Source: Rubritalea tangerina
GTDB taxonomy: Bacteria; Verrucomicrobiota; Verrucomicrobiia; Verrucomicrobiales; Akkermansiaceae
Length of the DNA: 64,000 nt
Direction of reading: 5' to 3'
Assembly (NCBI RefSeq): GCF_042683245.1
Contig: NZ_JBHUJB010000013.1
Span: forward strand, 5,257-69,256
The notes under the pieces were generated by a model, which saw only the letters and a list, made by a program, of their open reading frames with translations, had not been told where the DNA came from and ran no database searches. Position 1 is the stretch's first letter; each line of letters starts with the position of its first letter. This document shows positions 61,315 through 64,000 of the stretch, piece by piece. Both the position numbers and the translations under genes were made by a program.

Positions 61315-63474
61315 ATGAAAACTGTCCTCTCTAGTATCCTGGTCGCCGGAGTTTTGAGCCACTGTGGTTCCTACTCACCTTACCATTCATACACCTCCGA
61401 AGAACGCCAAGCTCTGCCAGCTACGCAAACTGCTGAAGAATGGAACGAGCGCTTCAATGTCGACCTGGAGGAGTCATCCTTTTGGTACGACGAACTCGGA
61501 TACTTGTACGCTGAATTGCCACCGAAACAACACTGGCAAGACGCGCTCCAACTTGCCGAGGACAGCCTACAAAAGCACCCTCACCACCCAGCAAACACCT
61601 TCTTCCCTATCTTCAAGAATGTGCTCGAGGGTAACACGCAGGAGGCAGAACAAATTCTCCAAACACACCTGCTAAAAACCAAAATCGATGATCACAACCG
61701 CAAAGATGTCATCGCATTGCTCTATGCCCTATCCTCAGACCCACAGGCTACCCAAGCATGGATCGCTCAGAAGAAGCCTGACCTACTGAAGCCTCGAAAG
61801 CCCTACACGTCCAAACCGGAAAAAAAGGAGCAATGGGAAAAGGATCTAGCTGAAGGCAAGGTCGACGCAGCTCTTAAACAGCTCTGGAAGATCGCAAAAG
61901 GTTTCACAAGCGATGACAGCGATAAAGACCAAGCCCTGTCTCAGATCTACAAAGTCTGCAGCCTGCTAGAGCGTGAAGTTGAGGCACAAAAAGCAATCGA
62001 TCTCATTCAACGCTGCTTTGAGAAGGAAGCCAAAGATCCAGAAAATTACTGCAATGTCCCTTATGAGCTAAAAAAACACCTCGCGAACAAGGGTGATTGG
62101 AAACAGTTAGAAAAGCTCCTCAAACTCATCCGCATTGAAGATAAGGACGATCTGAGTAGTCACGACGAGCTGATCGAGCTCATTCTCTGTAGCTACTACA
62201 CTCGGTCCCCGGCTGCGTTCGTTGCCGAGATTGAAAAACTACAATCCAATAAAAAACTGACTCGCTACACCTTCTTCGAAGTACTTGAAACAGCAATGGG
62301 CGACACTCCATCCATTGGCCAACTCTATGTTGAAGAACTTAGCAAAGCTGGACGCCACGAAGATGCATGGGCGATTGCTTCCCGCCTGCTCGTGTCCAAG
62401 TCTTCCGATGATCCCTACTACGCATTGGCTCAGAAAACGAACAAGGTGGCCTTCCCGGACTTGTTAGATCAATTGCTCGCCTTCGATCCATTCGAAGAAC
62501 GCCCACTCATCTGGAAGGCTAAACTCGCCCTAACAGCTAATGACATCGAGGGGGCGGACAAATGGATCAACCAAGCCATCACGCTAGACCCGTCAGATGG
62601 CGATCAAGGGAAAGATTCACGCATGCAAGCCTACGCTGTGCTCGCAGATGTTTTCAAAGCGAAGGGCAATACTGAAAAAGAAGCATTCTTCCGTGAAGTT
62701 GTCTCAGCCATTCGCGAAGGTGAAATTGCCGATGATTACCTCTACGCAGGCCTCATTCAAGAAGCAATCAAGCGCTACAAAGCCTCACTCGGTCGCTTCA
62801 ATGACGCATACTGCCTGCAGTCACGACTCGCTCTAACACTCGCGAAAAATGGTAAATTTGAGGAAGCTATCCCCCACTTTGAAAAGGCATTCACACTCAT
62901 GCCCGTGAGCTTTGGCCCCCGCGAAAGCCATTGTTTTGGCTGTGAAGGACTGTACTCAGACGAGCGTGTGCACCCGATTGCCGAACGTATTCTGACTGAG
63001 TTTGTCGAGAAGAATCCAGAGAACCCTAGAGCCCCCTACCTACTCGGTCTCGTGCTGAATAAAATGAAAAAGTACGATGCGGCCAATACCGCTTTCCAAA
63101 AGGCACTAGAGCTAGATCCAGACTATTACAATGCAGCGAATAAACTCCTGCAAAATTACAAAACCCAACCACAGCACCAGCAGCAAAAAGCAGAGCTAAT
63201 TGTCCAGATGCTCGGCTTTGCACCATACACCCAGATTCAAACTATCTTCAGGGAGCGCAGCGACCTCGCTCAAGCGTGGACAGATGCTGAAAAAATCAAA
63301 GACTCACCACTCACTTTACCAACACTAAGTTGGAACTTTTATACGCCTAACAAGCAGTACGAAGCTTTCAACTCTTACTCCAGAAGCACACTAAAAGCTA
63401 TGGATGGTTGGTCAAAAAGTGAGTTACTGCGCGACAATTACTTCCTCGGCAGCCTAAGCTCAGACATCGATTAA
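61315..63474 (+). CDS. Large TPR protein, probable lipoprotein
   Basis: 719 residues. The start is a short hydrophobic signal with LSHCGSY; His before the Cys is unusual for a lipobox, so lipidation is uncertain. The body is helical throughout, with TPR-like pairs that are weak at first and clear near the C-terminus: KNGKFEEAIPHFEKAFTLMP and KMKKYDAANTAFQKALELDPD. A region near 130-200 is Lys-rich. No function is known. It stands alone between two terminators. Confidence 0.78.
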   Translation: MKTVLSSILVAGVLSHCGSYSPYHSYTSEERQALPATQTAEEWNERFNVDLEESSFWYDELGYLYAELPPKQHWQDALQLAEDSLQKHPHHPANTFFPIFKNVLEGNTQEAEQILQTHLLKTKIDDHNRKDVIALLYALSSDPQATQAWIAQKKPDLLKPRKPYTSKPEKKEQWEKDLAEGKVDAALKQLWKIAKGFTSDDSDKDQALSQIYKVCSLLEREVEAQKAIDLIQRCFEKEAKDPENYCNVPYELKKHLANKGDWKQLEKLLKLIRIEDKDDLSSHDELIELILCSYYTRSPAAFVAEIEKLQSNKKLTRYTFFEVLETAMGDTPSIGQLYVEELSKAGRHEDAWAIASRLLVSKSSDDPYYALAQKTNKVAFPDLLDQLLAFDPFEERPLIWKAKLALTANDIEGADKWINQAITLDPSDGDQGKDSRMQAYAVLADVFKAKGNTEKEAFFREVVSAIREGEIADDYLYAGLIQEAIKRYKASLGRFNDAYCLQSRLALTLAKNGKFEEAIPHFEKAFTLMPVSFGPRESHCFGCEGLYSDERVHPIAERILTEFVEKNPENPRAPYLLGLVLNKMKKYDAANTAFQKALELDPDYYNAANKLLQNYKTQPQHQQQKAELIVQMLGFAPYTQIQTIFRERSDLAQAWTDAEKIKDSPLTLPTLSWNFYTPNKQYEAFNSYSRSTLKAMDGWSKSELLRDNYFLGSLSSDID

Positions 63475-63489
63475 AAGACACACTCTATC

Positions 63490-63515
63490 AGCAGAGCTCC
63501 GGCTCTGCTTTTTTT
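63490..63515 (+). terminator. Terminator of the large TPR gene
   Basis: AGCAGAGC (63490-63497) pairs with GCTCTGCT (63502-63509), followed by T. Confidence 0.92.
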
Positions 63516-63750
63516 ACGCAGGTGACTGAGCAGCACTCTTCTGCATGAGCTTATCAAGTTCCTCTCTCTTATCGGCATGCATCTTAGCTTCACTGAATGC
63601 TTCACGAATGCGCTTTAGCCTCTGCGTCACAGATTCGCGTAACTCTCCATATTCAGGCACCTTAATTTCTAGCTTTTTCTTTTCAGCCCTCCCCCCACTG
63701 TAGCCCCACTTTTTATTTCCGCTAACGGAAGTTTGCCCTCTACTAACGCT
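63514..63750 (-). pseudogene. Truncated reading frame beside the IS110 element
   Basis: Leftward, an open frame of 78 codons ends at TAA 63514-63516 and is closed upstream by TAG at 63751-63753. It reads through KKWGYSGGRAEKKKLEIK and VPEYGELRESVTQRLKRI to a Lys/Glu-rich helical end. No ATG lies near its start; GTG 63660 would give a 48-residue protein. The position next to the IS suggests a 3' fragment of a gene cut by the insertion. I do not recognise the family. Confidence 0.45.
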
Positions 63751-63828
63751 CTATTGCCCTAAGAATAAAAGATAGAATGAGAAGAGAGGTGAGGCCGCGC
63801 CATGGTTGCTGGTAAGCTCATGGCTCAT

Positions 63829-64000
63829 ATGAAAAAAAACCAAAGCAAGCAACGATTGTCGGCGTCGACCTCAGTGATAAGAAACATCAAATCTGCGTAC
63901 TCGACAAGAGCGGAACAACCCTAAGCGAGAGAACCATTCCAAATAGCTACGCAGGCTTGGAGAAACTTAGCGCAGATTACCCAGAAGCGCTCATTGCAAT
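63829..64000 (+). mobile_element. IS110-family transposase, 5' end (partial)
   Basis: The frame reads ATIVGVDLSDKKHQICVLD, then SGTTLSERTIPNSYAGLEKL, the N-terminal DEDD (RuvC-like) start of IS110 transposases, and runs off the right edge. This frame has no start codon after TAA 63813-63815. The only suitable ATG (63829) is in another frame and is followed by eight A (63832-63839); one extra A would join them. So expression needs slippage on the A run, or the base count is a sequencing error, or the copy is dead. IS110 elements lack long terminal repeats, so the left end is unclear. Confidence 0.75.

Noticed and set aside
63475..64000. Prophage or larger island at the right edge
   Set aside because: Only one IS110 start and a gene fragment are visible; no phage genes, att sites or integrase.

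Overview
The window reads as chromosomal DNA of a free-living, probably marine member of the Verrucomicrobia (Rubritalea/Akkermansiaceae-like; inferred from family content, no 16S present). The pointers are three secreted proteins ending in PEP-CTERM sorting tails, a giant PATR (autotransporter-associated beta-strand repeat) protein, an ECF sigma factor of the Rhodopirellula/Verrucomicrobium type next to a FecR-LamG anti-sigma-like protein, two formylglycine sulfatases, a CIA30 protein, a DUF3472 protein, and lysine synthesis by the diaminopimelate aminotransferase (DapL) route. Shine-Dalgarno sequences are mostly absent. Several promoters lie so close to the start codon that the mRNA would be leaderless.

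Layout. 1-10 kb: a partial secreted HMA-like gene with an in-frame TGA (selenoprotein candidate), a lone pseudopilin-like gene, ilvD, serA, tRNA-Val(GAC), a Tat-type intradiol dioxygenase, a DUF3472 protein, murI, a RhlE-type helicase and a SOUL protein. 10-20 kb: a GreA/B-like factor, an AsmA-like/secreted protein pair, a zinc-ribbon-less paralogue of a later membrane protein, an MGDG-synthase-like glycosyltransferase, a HAD phosphatase, a C39-like protease behind an 11-bp tandem repeat, kbl, queE and a frameshifted lipoprotein metallopeptidase. 20-32 kb: the PATR/PEP-CTERM surface protein, a small membrane protein, a YHYH protein with a two-component system, guaA and guaB. 32-40 kb: LacI regulator plus sulfatase, aroE, a zinc-ribbon membrane protein, mtnP, an L,D-transpeptidase, lipB and a metallophosphoesterase.

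40-51 kb: a long hairpin element, an ABC exporter operon (ATPase, permease, TPR), serC, CIA30, a second sulfatase, a LamG PEP-CTERM protein and the dapA-dapB-folK-panB operon. 51-64 kb: an ArfB-like rescue factor, thyA, a small unknown gene, a glyoxalase-like protein, sdaA, an NlpC/P60-like protein, a TPR protein, the ECF sigma - FecR/LamG - PEP-CTERM operon, recO, dapL, a large TPR protein, a truncated CDS, and the left end of an IS110-family element running off the window.

How genes fit together. serA, serC, sdaA and kbl cover serine and glycine/threonine metabolism. dapA, dapB and dapL give DAP for lysine and peptidoglycan; murI supplies D-glutamate, and an L,D-transpeptidase acts on the wall. 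guaA and guaB make GMP; thyA, folK and panB supply dTMP, folate and pantothenate. The sulfatases, LacI regulator and PEP-CTERM proteins suggest use of sulfated polysaccharides and a sorted cell surface. No CRISPR array, rRNA or clear prophage is present; the IS110 fragment at the right edge is the only mobile element seen.
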